From assembly GCF_000331285.1 (NCBI RefSeq), contig NZ_ANFX01000021.1, forward strand, positions 17,151 to 81,150: 64,000 nt of DNA, given 5' to 3'. The position numbers and the translations under genes were made by a program. The DNA is from Porphyrobacter sp. AAP82. GTDB lineage: Bacteria > Pseudomonadota > Alphaproteobacteria > Sphingomonadales > Sphingomonadaceae. Shown here piece by piece: positions 43,106 to 51,843 of this stretch; the first letter of the stretch is position 1; each line of letters starts with the position of its first letter. The notes under the pieces were generated by a model that saw nothing but the letters and a program-made list of their open reading frames with translations, was not told the origin of the DNA and did no database searches.

Positions 43106-45442
43106 ATGACCGACACCGCCACCGCCTGCGCCGCGCGCGCCGGCCTTGCCGCCCTGCTGCTGTCCGCCTCGGGCCTGGCCTTTGCCCAAAGCGAACAGGC
43201 GCCCGTGCCGATCGTGAAGCCGGGCGCGCCCGGGCAGGCCTCGAAGACGCTCTCGGCACAAGAGGCGACCAGGCTCGCGCAGGCAAGCTACACCGCCGGG
43301 GACGTCGCCTTCATGCAAGCCATGATCGTCCACCACCAGCAGGCCGTCGACATGGCGGTGCTGGTCAAGAACCGCACCAACACCGAGGGATTGAAGACCA
43401 TCGCCGGCCGCATCGAATCCGGCCAGGCCGATGAAATCGCCTTCATGCAGACCTGGCTCAAGGAGCGCGGCGAGCCGCTCGAGGACCCGGCGATGAAGGG
43501 TCACGCCGAACACCTGCACCACATGATGAAGGGCATGGCTTCTCCTGCGGACCTGAAAGCCCTCGCCGCCGCCAAGGGTGCGGCTTTCGACAAGCAGTTC
43601 CTGACGCTGATGATCGCCCACCACGACGGCGCGCTCAGCATGGTGGAGGAGCTGCTGGGCGAGGACGGCACCGCCGCCGATCCGGTGCTGTTCCAGTTCG
43701 TGGGCGATATCGAGAGCGAGCAGAAGGCCGAAATCGGCAAGATGGACAAGCTCCTCGCCAGCCTTTCGGCCGATCCGCGCACAGGGCTTGCAGCGGGCTT
43801 CGACAATGCGGGCGAGGCGATCATGGGCCTCGTCAAGGTCGCCGAGCTGGGCAAGCCGGCGGGCTTCTTCAACCCCGAGAACCCGGCTGACCTGCGCCCC
43901 GTGGTTCCGCCCCGGAAGGACAAGGACGAGAAGGAGCTGGAAGAAGCGGCCGAAGTTGCCGTGGCGGCAATCGAAGCCGCTGCCGATGCGGCTGCCGCTG
44001 CCACCCCGGCCAAGGGCGCTCCCCCCGCCGCCGCTCCCCCGCCGGCGCGTGAGGAGGAGGACAGCCTCACCGAATATGCCGAACGCACCCCCCTGCTCGA
44101 TTTCGCCAATACCGACATGGCCTTCTTCGGCGACGTGATGGTGGCGGGCTCCTACCACGGGTTCAACATCTACCAGCTGGGCGCGGACGGCATCCCCACC
44201 TTGAAGAGCAGCGTCGTGTGCCCCGGCGGGCAGGGCGATGTCTCGGTGGTCGGCAACCTCCTCGTCATGAGCGTCGAGCAGACCCGCGGGCGGATCGACT
44301 GCGGGCTCGAGGGCGCGCCGGGCAAGGTCAACGAGGAGCGCTTCCGCGGCCTTCGCATCTTCGACATCTCCGATCTTGCCGCCCCGCGCCAGGTCGGCGC
44401 GGTGCAGACCTGCCGGGGGAGCCACACGCATTCGGTGGTCAGCGCCGATCCCACGCGCCTCATCATCTACAACTCGGGCACGGCGGGCATCCGCGACGAG
44501 AAGGAGCTTGCCGGCTGCATCGGCGGCACGCCGGGCGACACCCGCACCGCGCTGTTTTCGATCGACGTGATCGAGGTGCCGGTGGCCGACCCCGCCAAGG
44601 CGCGCATCGTCAAGTCCCCGCGCGTCTTCGCCGACGAGACCACCGGCGAGATCGCCGGCCTGTGGAAGGGCGGCGACCATGGCGACGACACGCAGACCAC
44701 CGCGCGCACCGACCAGTGCCACGACATCACCGTCTTCCCGGCGCTGAAGATCGCGGCAGGCGCCTGCTCGGGCAACGGCATCATCTTCGACATCGCCGAT
44801 CCCTTGAACCCCAAGCGATTGGACGTCGTCACCGACACCGGCTTTGCCTACTGGCATTCGGCGACCTTCAACAATGACGGCACCAAGGTGATCTTTACCG
44901 ACGAATGGGGCGGCGGCGGGCGGCCGCGCTGCAAGGCGTCCGACCCCAAGACCTGGGGCGCCAACGCGATCTACGACATCGTCGATGGCAAGCTGGTGTT
45001 CCGCGCGCATTACAAGATGCCCGCGCCCCAGAGCGACAAGGAGAACTGCGTCGCGCACAACGGCTCGATCATCCCGGTCCCGGGCCGCGATCTGTTTGCG
45101 CAGGCGTGGTATCAGGGCGGGCTTTCGGTGATGGACTTCACCGACAGCGCGAACCCCAAGGAGGTCGCCTATTTCGACCGCGGTCCGATCGACGCCAGGC
45201 AGATGGTGCTGGGCGGCTACTGGTCGGTCTACTGGTACAAGAGCCACATCTACGGCACCGAAATCACCCGCGGGATCGACGTGTTCACGCTGAAGCCGGG
45301 CGAGCACCTCAGCAAGGCCGAAATCGCCGCCGCCAACGCCGCCAGGTATGAAGACAACCGCTTCAACCCCCAGACCCAGACCCGCGTGACGTGGGACGAG
45401 GCCGCGATCAAGGCGGCGGCGGCGAGCCGGAAGAGGCGGTGA
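43106..45442 (+). CDS. DUF305 plus LVIVD-type beta-propeller fusion protein
   Basis: 778-aa exported protein. A signal peptide (LAALLLSASGLAFA) is followed by two DUF305 half-units: FMQAMIVHHQQAVDMA near residue 75 and LTLMIAHHDGALSMVEE near residue 170, each with the paired His and Met residues of this metal-linked four-helix family. An Ala/Pro-rich acidic linker (about 270-340) leads to a beta-propeller of LVIVD repeats (FNIYQLGADG, LRIFDISDLAAPRQVG, GLSVMDFTDSANPKEV). The ATG at 43106 is preferred; a GTG one codon earlier is possible. Likely a periplasmic or surface metal-binding protein. Exact role unknown. Confidence 0.85.
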   Translation: MTDTATACAARAGLAALLLSASGLAFAQSEQAPVPIVKPGAPGQASKTLSAQEATRLAQASYTAGDVAFMQAMIVHHQQAVDMAVLVKNRTNTEGLKTIAGRIESGQADEIAFMQTWLKERGEPLEDPAMKGHAEHLHHMMKGMASPADLKALAAAKGAAFDKQFLTLMIAHHDGALSMVEELLGEDGTAADPVLFQFVGDIESEQKAEIGKMDKLLASLSADPRTGLAAGFDNAGEAIMGLVKVAELGKPAGFFNPENPADLRPVVPPRKDKDEKELEEAAEVAVAAIEAAADAAAAATPAKGAPPAAAPPPAREEEDSLTEYAERTPLLDFANTDMAFFGDVMVAGSYHGFNIYQLGADGIPTLKSSVVCPGGQGDVSVVGNLLVMSVEQTRGRIDCGLEGAPGKVNEERFRGLRIFDISDLAAPRQVGAVQTCRGSHTHSVVSADPTRLIIYNSGTAGIRDEKELAGCIGGTPGDTRTALFSIDVIEVPVADPAKARIVKSPRVFADETTGEIAGLWKGGDHGDDTQTTARTDQCHDITVFPALKIAAGACSGNGIIFDIADPLNPKRLDVVTDTGFAYWHSATFNNDGTKVIFTDEWGGGGRPRCKASDPKTWGANAIYDIVDGKLVFRAHYKMPAPQSDKENCVAHNGSIIPVPGRDLFAQAWYQGGLSVMDFTDSANPKEVAYFDRGPIDARQMVLGGYWSVYWYKSHIYGTEITRGIDVFTLKPGEHLSKAEIAAANAARYEDNRFNPQTQTRVTWDEAAIKAAAASRKRR

Positions 45443-45492
45443 GGCGATCCTACTAATAGCGATCAAGCATCAACGCGTTTACTAGGTGAGGA

Positions 45493-46086
45493 ATGGCTTG
45501 GACAAAAGTTGGGCCTGCCAACATCTTTCTTCTGTACGCGTTAGGTGAAGCTGCGAGAGCAATTGCGGCGTTTGATGAAGCTCTACGCTTGTCACACATC
45601 GTGCATGAGCGACAACCCGGGGTGCAAGCGCTTGAGTTGAAGTCTGTTCTTGATCAGTTGCGCCTCGGCATCTCAGCCTCGGCAAGTGTCTCGCGGGTGT
45701 TTTGGCCAGCATTCAACCGGAACACAGAGGATCTTGAACGTGCTAAGGCGCGCGCTGTTCGTTTGCGAGAACTCTGTAGAATTCCGCCGCAACATGCTCT
45801 CAAAGATCGGACACTAAGAGATGCGGTAGACCATTTTGATGAAAGGTTGGACGCTTGGGTTGGCGATGCTCCTAGGCCCTATCTAACTGATCAAACGGTT
45901 GCACATCCGCTGACGGTCAATAAGGCTGAGTACTTGTCCGAAGCGGCGCTTCTAGTATACGATGTCGCGAACAATGAAGTTCTTATACTAGGTAGGCGAC
46001 TATCTATTATCAAAACTACTGAAGGCTTAGAAGATATTTGCGCTCTGATCAGCAAGGCACTCGTCAGTTTAGATTGGGACGATTGA
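45493..46086 (+). CDS. Low-GC orphan protein with a HEPN-like R-x4-H motif
   Basis: 197-aa protein that I do not recognise. Its base composition (visibly near 50% GC, many A/T third positions) contrasts sharply with every neighbour, which suggests recent acquisition. The sequence is mostly helical. Residues 109-118 read RDAVDHFDER, an R-x4-H motif inside helices (TLRDAVDHFDERLD), as in the HEPN nuclease superfamily used by toxins and phage defence; the fold assignment is inference. No partner gene, integrase or repeat flanks it. It begins after GTGAGGA. Confidence 0.65.
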   Translation: MAWTKVGPANIFLLYALGEAARAIAAFDEALRLSHIVHERQPGVQALELKSVLDQLRLGISASASVSRVFWPAFNRNTEDLERAKARAVRLRELCRIPPQHALKDRTLRDAVDHFDERLDAWVGDAPRPYLTDQTVAHPLTVNKAEYLSEAALLVYDVANNEVLILGRRLSIIKTTEGLEDICALISKALVSLDWDD

Positions 46087-46123
46087 CAACCGCACTACAT
46101 CCACGAAGTGGTTTCTTCACTTC

Positions 46124-46986
46124 CTACCCTTCCGGCGCAGCCTTCTTCTCCATGAACGGGCGCAGCGGGAACAGCCATTGTTCCGCGATCGACAGCCGCT
46201 TGCGATCGTCCTGACCGACGATGGCGCTCTCGCCGTCCTTGTAGGTGCCGAACACGCGGTCCCAGAAGATCACCGAATTGCCGTAGTTGCAGCGCGTGTC
46301 CTCGTAGCTCGTGGCGGTGTGGTGCAATGAGTGGTGCGGATCGTGGTGAAGAAGTAGCCGTACCAGATCGGCGGATCGGCCTTCACATTGGCGTGGGCAT
46401 AGGTCGCGATCACCCCGCCTGCGGTGATGCTGGCGAACAGGGCGTTCATGTCGACATCGAGCAGTGCGGTGATGCCGATGGAAATCAGGAACAGCTCCAC
46501 CGGATTGCCCACGAAGCCCTTGGCCGCGTTCAGCTGGGTGATGTGGTGATGCGGCGCGTGGGTCAGCCACAAGGGGGTCCAGTTGTGCATCGCGCGGTGC
46601 ATCCAGTACTGGCCCAGCTCGAACAGGAACAGGACGATCAGCGTCTGCACGAGGAAGGGCAGGTCGGCGAGCCACGGCGTCGCGATGCCCCAGCTGTCCT
46701 TCAGCGCGCTCAGCGGCGAATGGATCAGCGCCTCGGTGGCATAGCCGATCGCGGTGTAGCTGAGGACGACGTAGAACACATCGGTCGCCAGTTCCTTGCC
46801 GTTGATGCGCCAGCCCGCGTGGCGCTCGAACACCAGTTCCAGGGCTTGCACGAAGACCAGCGTGCCGATGCCCACCGCCAGCAGCGACCACGGAGTCTCG
46901 ACCCATGCGGCCGGCGCGAGGCCCCAGAAGGCAATCACCACCGCAAGCGTGGCGGGCGGCAGAAGGTTGATGAGCGACTGTTTCAC
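46124..46986 (-). pseudogene. Frameshifted fatty acid hydroxylase / sterol desaturase
   Basis: An 863-base gene for a membrane di-iron hydroxylase, broken by a one-base deletion near 46336. From GTG 46986 the frame reads through TM helices and the His boxes WMHRAMHN and HAPHHHITQLNAAKG to WYGYFFTTIR, then would end early. The other frame resumes exactly with HHSLHHTATSYEDTRCNYGN and WDRVFGTYKDG and ends at 46124. One added C restores a 287-aa protein with all three His clusters. The break may be a real inactivation or a sequencing error. GTG 46986 has an AGGGGA ribosome site. Confidence 0.88.
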
Positions 46987-47224
46987 CGGATCGTCGTCCC
47001 CTGATGGATCGGCTCGGCAGTAAAGTGGTGCGGCAGGCTGCGGGAATACGCCATTTTGCGCAGGGCGCCAAGAGCGGGCGGAGTTCGCCGCAAGCGCGCT
47101 GTGACCGGCGGGCAACGTCCGCAAATGGTCATCGTTGCGCCCCTGAACTGCAACCAATCCGCCCGCGAACCGCAACATCGCGCGCCTAGGCGCCAGCCTC
47201 GCAACCATAAAAGGGGCAAGAAAC

Positions 47225-49546
47225 ATGAAGACTTCCGCAATGCGCACCGCATTCCTCTCGGGCACCGCGCTCCTCGTCCTCGCCATCCCCGCTGCCGCCT
47301 TCGCGGCCGAGGCCGAGGCTGAAACCGCCGCCGCCGACACCGCTGCCGAGGGCGAAGAGATCGTCGTCTACGGCAAGGGCGAAGTGCGCCAGGTGACCGA
47401 AATCGGCGCCGCCGACATCCAGCTCACCACCGCCGGCTCCAGCCCCTTCATCGCGCTGCGCAAGCTGCCGGGCGTCAACTTCCAGTCGGCCGATCCCTTC
47501 GGCACCTATGAATGGTCGACCCGCATCACCCTGCGCGGCTTCAACCAGAACCAGCTCGGCTTCACGCTCGATGGCGTGCCGCTCGGCGACATGAGCTACG
47601 GCAACACCAACGGCCTGCACATCAGCCGCGCGATCATCGCCGACAATATCGGCGAGACCCGCGTGAGCCAGGGCGCGGGCGCGCTCGGCACGGCCTCGAC
47701 CTCGAACTTGGGCGGCACGATCGAATTCGCCAGCCGCGATCCGCAGGACGAACTCGGCATTGCCGGCAACGTGACCTACGGCGACAGCAACACGATCCGC
47801 GGCTACGCCACGCTCGACACCGGCGATCTCGGCGGCTTCAAGGCCTATATCAGCGCTGCCCATATCGATGCCGACAAGTGGAAGGGCTTTGGCAGCCAGC
47901 GTTCGACGCAGGTCAACGCCAAGCTGGTCGCCGACCTGTCGCCTTCGACCACCTTCACGGCCTTCGTGAACTTCTCGGATCGCAAGGAAAGCGACTATCA
48001 GGACCTCAGCCTCGAAATGATCAACCGTCTCGGTTATGACTGGGACAACATCTCGAACGATTGGCCGCTCGCAGTGCGCCTCGCGTTCATCGGCGCCAAC
48101 CGCGGCGATACCGGCGTGGTGGTCGGCCCGAACACCTTCGGCACCACCTATCCCGCCCCCATCGCCACCATCGACGATGCCTATTACGACGCCGCCGGCC
48201 TGCGCCGCGACTGGGTTGCAAGCGGGCGCATCGAGCAGCAGCTGGGCGATGCCGTCGCTGCGGGCCTCCAGGTCTATTACCACACCAACAAGGGCCAGGG
48301 TTCGTGGATCACGCCCTACCGCGCCAGCCCGAGCGCCGGCCTGCCGCTGAGCTTCCGCACCACCGAATACGAGATGGAGCGTATCGGCGTGCTCGGCGAT
48401 ATCGAGGCGGAACTCGGCGCGCACACCGTCAAGGTCAACCTGTGGTACGAGAACAATGACTTCGAACAGGCGCGCCGCTTCTACGACATGGGCACCAGCC
48501 AGACCGTGCCCGGGCGCAACGCTCTCGACTACCAGTCGAACCCGTTCTTCACCCAGTGGAACAACGCCTACAACACCCGCACCTTCCAGTACGCCGTGCA
48601 GGACACCTGGGACGTGACCGACGCCTTGACCGTCACGGCCGGTTTCAAGGGCCAGTCGGTGAAGCTTGAAGCGACCCCGATCAACCCCAACCCGGGCCCG
48701 CTGGCGCTCGGCGAGATCAAGGCGGAAGACTTCTTCCTGCCGCAGGTCGGCGTGCTCTATACCCTCGGAGGCGGCAACGAGATCTTCGCCAGCTTCACCC
48801 AGAACCAGCGCGCCTTCACCGCCGCTGCGACCACCGGTCCGTTCGCGACCTCGGCCGCGGGCTTTGCCGCGCTGCGTGACCGGATCGAGCCGGAAAAGAC
48901 CAACACCTACGAGCTCGGCTTCCGCTTCGGCGAAGGCCAGCTTTCGGGCGTGATCGCGGCCTATCTCGTCAACTTCTCGAACCGCCTGCTCGCCGTGCCG
49001 CAGGGTCCGGGCATCGTCGGCAACGCCGCGCTGCTTTCGAACGTCGGCGACGTGCGCTCGCTGGGTGCGGAAATCGGCCTCCAGTGGCAGCCGGTCGAAA
49101 GCTTCACCGTGACCGGTTCCTACGCCTACAACGAGAACACCTACCGCAACGACATCGTCAACCAGGCGGGTGTGGTCGTGCAGGCGATCGACGGCAAGAC
49201 CGTGGTCGACAGCCCGGAAAGCATCGCCAACCTCGAACTGGCCTATGACAACGGCAGCTTCTACGCCCGCGCCAATGCCAACTACACCTCGGAGCGGTTC
49301 TTCACCTACTCGAACGATCGTTCGGTCGACGGGCGCGTGCTGGTCGATGCGCTGATCGGCTACCGCCTCCAGAGCGACAACCGCTTCCTCGACGGCCTCG
49401 CCATCGAAGGCACGGTGACCAACCTGACGGGCGAGGACTATGTCGGCACGATCGGTTCGAACGGCTTCGGCTTTGCGGGCGACAACCAGACCCTGCTCGC
49501 GGGCGCGCCGCAGCAGTTCTTCGTGACGCTCCGCAAGGATTTCTGA
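47225..49546 (+). CDS. TonB-dependent outer-membrane receptor
   Basis: 773-aa receptor. Signal peptide (AFLSGTALLVLAIPAAAFA), then an acidic linker and EEIVVYGKG, a plausible TonB box, followed by the plug (FIALRKLPGVNFQSADPFG; TLDGVPLGDMSYGN; GALGTASTSNLGGTIEFASR) and a beta-barrel ending QQFFVTLRKDF with terminal Phe. TonB-dependent uptake of a siderophore, carbohydrate or vitamin; the ligand is not identifiable. It reads away from the broken hydroxylase and is followed by a strong terminator. Confidence 0.94.
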   Translation: MKTSAMRTAFLSGTALLVLAIPAAAFAAEAEAETAAADTAAEGEEIVVYGKGEVRQVTEIGAADIQLTTAGSSPFIALRKLPGVNFQSADPFGTYEWSTRITLRGFNQNQLGFTLDGVPLGDMSYGNTNGLHISRAIIADNIGETRVSQGAGALGTASTSNLGGTIEFASRDPQDELGIAGNVTYGDSNTIRGYATLDTGDLGGFKAYISAAHIDADKWKGFGSQRSTQVNAKLVADLSPSTTFTAFVNFSDRKESDYQDLSLEMINRLGYDWDNISNDWPLAVRLAFIGANRGDTGVVVGPNTFGTTYPAPIATIDDAYYDAAGLRRDWVASGRIEQQLGDAVAAGLQVYYHTNKGQGSWITPYRASPSAGLPLSFRTTEYEMERIGVLGDIEAELGAHTVKVNLWYENNDFEQARRFYDMGTSQTVPGRNALDYQSNPFFTQWNNAYNTRTFQYAVQDTWDVTDALTVTAGFKGQSVKLEATPINPNPGPLALGEIKAEDFFLPQVGVLYTLGGGNEIFASFTQNQRAFTAAATTGPFATSAAGFAALRDRIEPEKTNTYELGFRFGEGQLSGVIAAYLVNFSNRLLAVPQGPGIVGNAALLSNVGDVRSLGAEIGLQWQPVESFTVTGSYAYNENTYRNDIVNQAGVVVQAIDGKTVVDSPESIANLELAYDNGSFYARANANYTSERFFTYSNDRSVDGRVLVDALIGYRLQSDNRFLDGLAIEGTVTNLTGEDYVGTIGSNGFGFAGDNQTLLAGAPQQFFVTLRKDF

Positions 49547-49574
49547 TCGGGTCCTGACACCCGATACCTTGCTG

Positions 49575-49609
49575 GGGGCCGGCGAGCGCGCGCTCGCCGG
49601 CCCCTTTTT
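49575..49609 (+). terminator. Intrinsic terminator after the TonB receptor
   Basis: GGGGCCGGCGAGCG and its perfect complement CGCTCGCCGGCCCC (49575-49604) separated by two bases and followed by five T residues. It lies between the receptor stop and the convergent glycan-operon stop. Confidence 0.9.
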
Positions 49610-49612
49610 CGT

Positions 49613-51460
49613 TCAGCCCGCGAGGCGGTAGAGCGCGAGCGGGCAGCCCGGCACCGGCGTGACGGCGAAGGTCTTGCGCGCCCGGTCGGCATGCGCCGGA
49701 CCGGCGGCGAGGACATGGGTGACCTTGAAGGTTGCCGCGAAGCTGCGGGCATCGGCGGCATCGAGCCGCCCCTCGGCAAGGTTGCGCGGCGCCATCATGG
49801 CCGCGATTCCGCCTTGCGCCCCGGCCCGCGCGGCGAACAGGTCGTCGCCGATGACCAGCACCCGCGCGTCGGACACGCCGGCAAGGCAGGCCTTGAGCGT
49901 GCGGACATCGGCAGGATCGTCGAAGGCCGCAGCCTCTCCGGCGCGGGGCGCGGTGAGCGCGAGCGCCGCTGCCGCGACCACCGCGACCGCTCCGGCCCCG
50001 CGCGCAAACACCCGGCGCTGCGCGAGCGCACCGCTCGCGGCGATCCCGAAGCTCGCCGCTGCCAGCAGCGCCGTCCAGACCAGCGCGCTGAAATAGCGCT
50101 GCTCGACATAGCCGGTGAGCAATTGCGGCGCGAGCATCGCCGCCATCAGCACCGCGAACACAGTCAGCACCGCATGGGGCGCCCCGTGCCCGCGCAGCCC
50201 GGTCCGGCACAGCCGCGCCAGCGCGGCGGGCAGAGCGAGGAAGGCCGCCGCCACGAACCCCAGCGGGCTCAGCGCCAGCCCCGCCGCGACATAGGCCAAC
50301 CGCCCGAGATTCCCTGCGACCTTGCCCGCCCACGCCGCCGGATCGTCAGCGAGGGTCGGCTGCGCGGCGGGCCACCAGTCGGTCACATAGGCGCGCGGAT
50401 CGAGCGCGGCGGCGATCCCGGCATTGTCGGTGGCAAAGGGCGTGCCGAAGCTCGCCGACCACGGCCCTTCGCTGGCGTAGGAGCGCCAATGGGTGAAGCG
50501 GTAGAAATCGCCCACGACGGTCTGCGACAACTCCCACAGCGCCCAGGAATCGGGCGAGTAGGGCGGCGCGGCCGCCACCCCTGCCAGCAGCACCGCCAGC
50601 AGCGCGACAAGAACGGCCACCGGCCACAGCCACCCCGCGCGGCCCACGGCGCTGTCCGGCGTGTAACCGCCGGTCGCCGCCATGAAGGTCTCTGCGAGCA
50701 GCGCCAGCTTGGACGCGAACCCGCCGATCTTGGTCGGCACCTTGCCGTCGTCGGGGTAGCGCCGCTCCACGGGCACATGGGCGACCCTGAGGCCCAGCTG
50801 CCCGGCCCGCACCGTGAGATAGAAGAGCAGGTTATAGACCGAAAACACCGGACGGAACGGCTGCACACCGGGGTGCGTCAGATAGCGGGCGGAATAGGCG
50901 CGAAAGCCGTTGGTGGTGTCGGTGAACCAGTGCCGGCCCGCGATGCTCAGCATCGGCGCGTGGACCAGCCGGTTGGCGATGGTGCGCTCCAGCGGCGTGT
51001 TTTCGGCCGCCCCGCCGGGCAGGTAGCGCGAGCCCTGAACGTAATCGCAGCCCGCTTCCAGCCTGGCGACCATCGCCGCGACCGCCTCGACCCCGTCCTT
51101 GCCATTACCGTCGATGGTGACGATGCCCGCATAGCCCTGCTGCAAGCACCAGGCATAGGCCATGCGCAATTGGGCGGAGAGCTTGCCGGGCCCGGTCTTG
51201 GTCAGCACCGCGCGCACGCCGACCTGCGCCATGAAACCGGGATCGAGCGAGCCGTCGCTCGATCCGCCGTCGGCGATCACCACGTCGACCGGCAGGCCCG
51301 CAGCCGCGATGCGGGCGAGCTGGCCCCTGATTCGCTCGCCCTCGTTGATGACGGGGATGACTAGCGCATGGGCATGAACGCGCGGGGCGTAGAGCGCGGT
51401 CTCGTGCGCGGGCAACTCCCATGCGGCGTCATCGAGGATCAGGGGCGGCAGCACGGTCAT
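49613..51460 (-). CDS. GT2 glycosyltransferase with C-terminal polytopic domain
   Basis: 615-aa fusion and last gene of the glycan operon. Residues about 30-250 are a GT-A glycosyltransferase: LVIPVINEGERI, VVIADGGSSDGS, VTIDGNGKDG near residue 115 (in the D-x-D position) and GSRYLPGG. Residues about 270-560 contain about seven TM helices, and a soluble tail ends at 615. It probably transfers a sugar to polyprenyl phosphate or to a lipid-linked acceptor. Its ATG overlaps the GtrA stop by 4 bases (ATGA). Confidence 0.87.
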   Translation of the reverse strand: MTVLPPLILDDAAWELPAHETALYAPRVHAHALVIPVINEGERIRGQLARIAAAGLPVDVVIADGGSSDGSLDPGFMAQVGVRAVLTKTGPGKLSAQLRMAYAWCLQQGYAGIVTIDGNGKDGVEAVAAMVARLEAGCDYVQGSRYLPGGAAENTPLERTIANRLVHAPMLSIAGRHWFTDTTNGFRAYSARYLTHPGVQPFRPVFSVYNLLFYLTVRAGQLGLRVAHVPVERRYPDDGKVPTKIGGFASKLALLAETFMAATGGYTPDSAVGRAGWLWPVAVLVALLAVLLAGVAAAPPYSPDSWALWELSQTVVGDFYRFTHWRSYASEGPWSASFGTPFATDNAGIAAALDPRAYVTDWWPAAQPTLADDPAAWAGKVAGNLGRLAYVAAGLALSPLGFVAAAFLALPAALARLCRTGLRGHGAPHAVLTVFAVLMAAMLAPQLLTGYVEQRYFSALVWTALLAAASFGIAASGALAQRRVFARGAGAVAVVAAAALALTAPRAGEAAAFDDPADVRTLKACLAGVSDARVLVIGDDLFAARAGAQGGIAAMMAPRNLAEGRLDAADARSFAATFKVTHVLAAGPAHADRARKTFAVTPVPGCPLALYRLAG

Positions 51461-51843
51461 GCGCGTTCCCCCCGGGGCGCGAAGACGATCCGTTTGGAGA
51501 GCACGAAGTTGACACTGAACGACACCCCGGCGCCTGCGACAAGGATCGCCAGCGGCCAGGCCCCCGGCAGCGCCCGGTCGAGCAGCGCGACGATCCCCAC
51601 CCGCACCCCGAGCGTCGCCAGCGCGACACCCGCATAAAGCCCCGCGCGCCGCAGCGAGAGCGCACCGTTCCGGAAACTCCAGGTCTGGTGGATGACGTAA
51701 TTGGCCAAGGCTGCCACCGCAAAACCGCTCGCCGCCGCCAGCCACAAGGGCACCCCCGCCCACCGATGCAGCGCAAAGGCGATGGCAAGGTCGAGGATCA
51801 CCCCCAGCACCGTCACCGCGAAGAAGCGCACCAGCTCGCTCAC
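51457..51843 (-). CDS. GtrA-family membrane protein
   Basis: 128-aa four-helix inner-membrane protein of the GtrA family, which flips polyprenyl-phosphate-linked sugars. Signature parts: FFAVTVLGVILDLAIAF at the first helix, ANYVIHQTWSFRNG after the second and SFSVNFVLSKRIVFAP at the end. GTG start 51843 overlaps the stop of the upstream gene by 4 bases; its own stop overlaps the next ATG by 4 bases. Its place next to a GT2-membrane gene supports a lipid-linked sugar pathway. Confidence 0.88.
   Translation of the reverse strand: MSELVRFFAVTVLGVILDLAIAFALHRWAGVPLWLAAASGFAVAALANYVIHQTWSFRNGALSLRRAGLYAGVALATLGVRVGIVALLDRALPGAWPLAILVAGAGVSFSVNFVLSKRIVFAPRGERA

Noticed and set aside
43076..45466. 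A 796-codon antisense frame over the DUF305/LVIVD gene
   Set aside because: Codon bias and domain content belong to the plus-strand gene only.
45493..46986. A prophage or genomic island around the low-GC gene
   Set aside because: Only one gene has deviant composition; there is no integrase, tRNA, attachment site or phage gene on either side.
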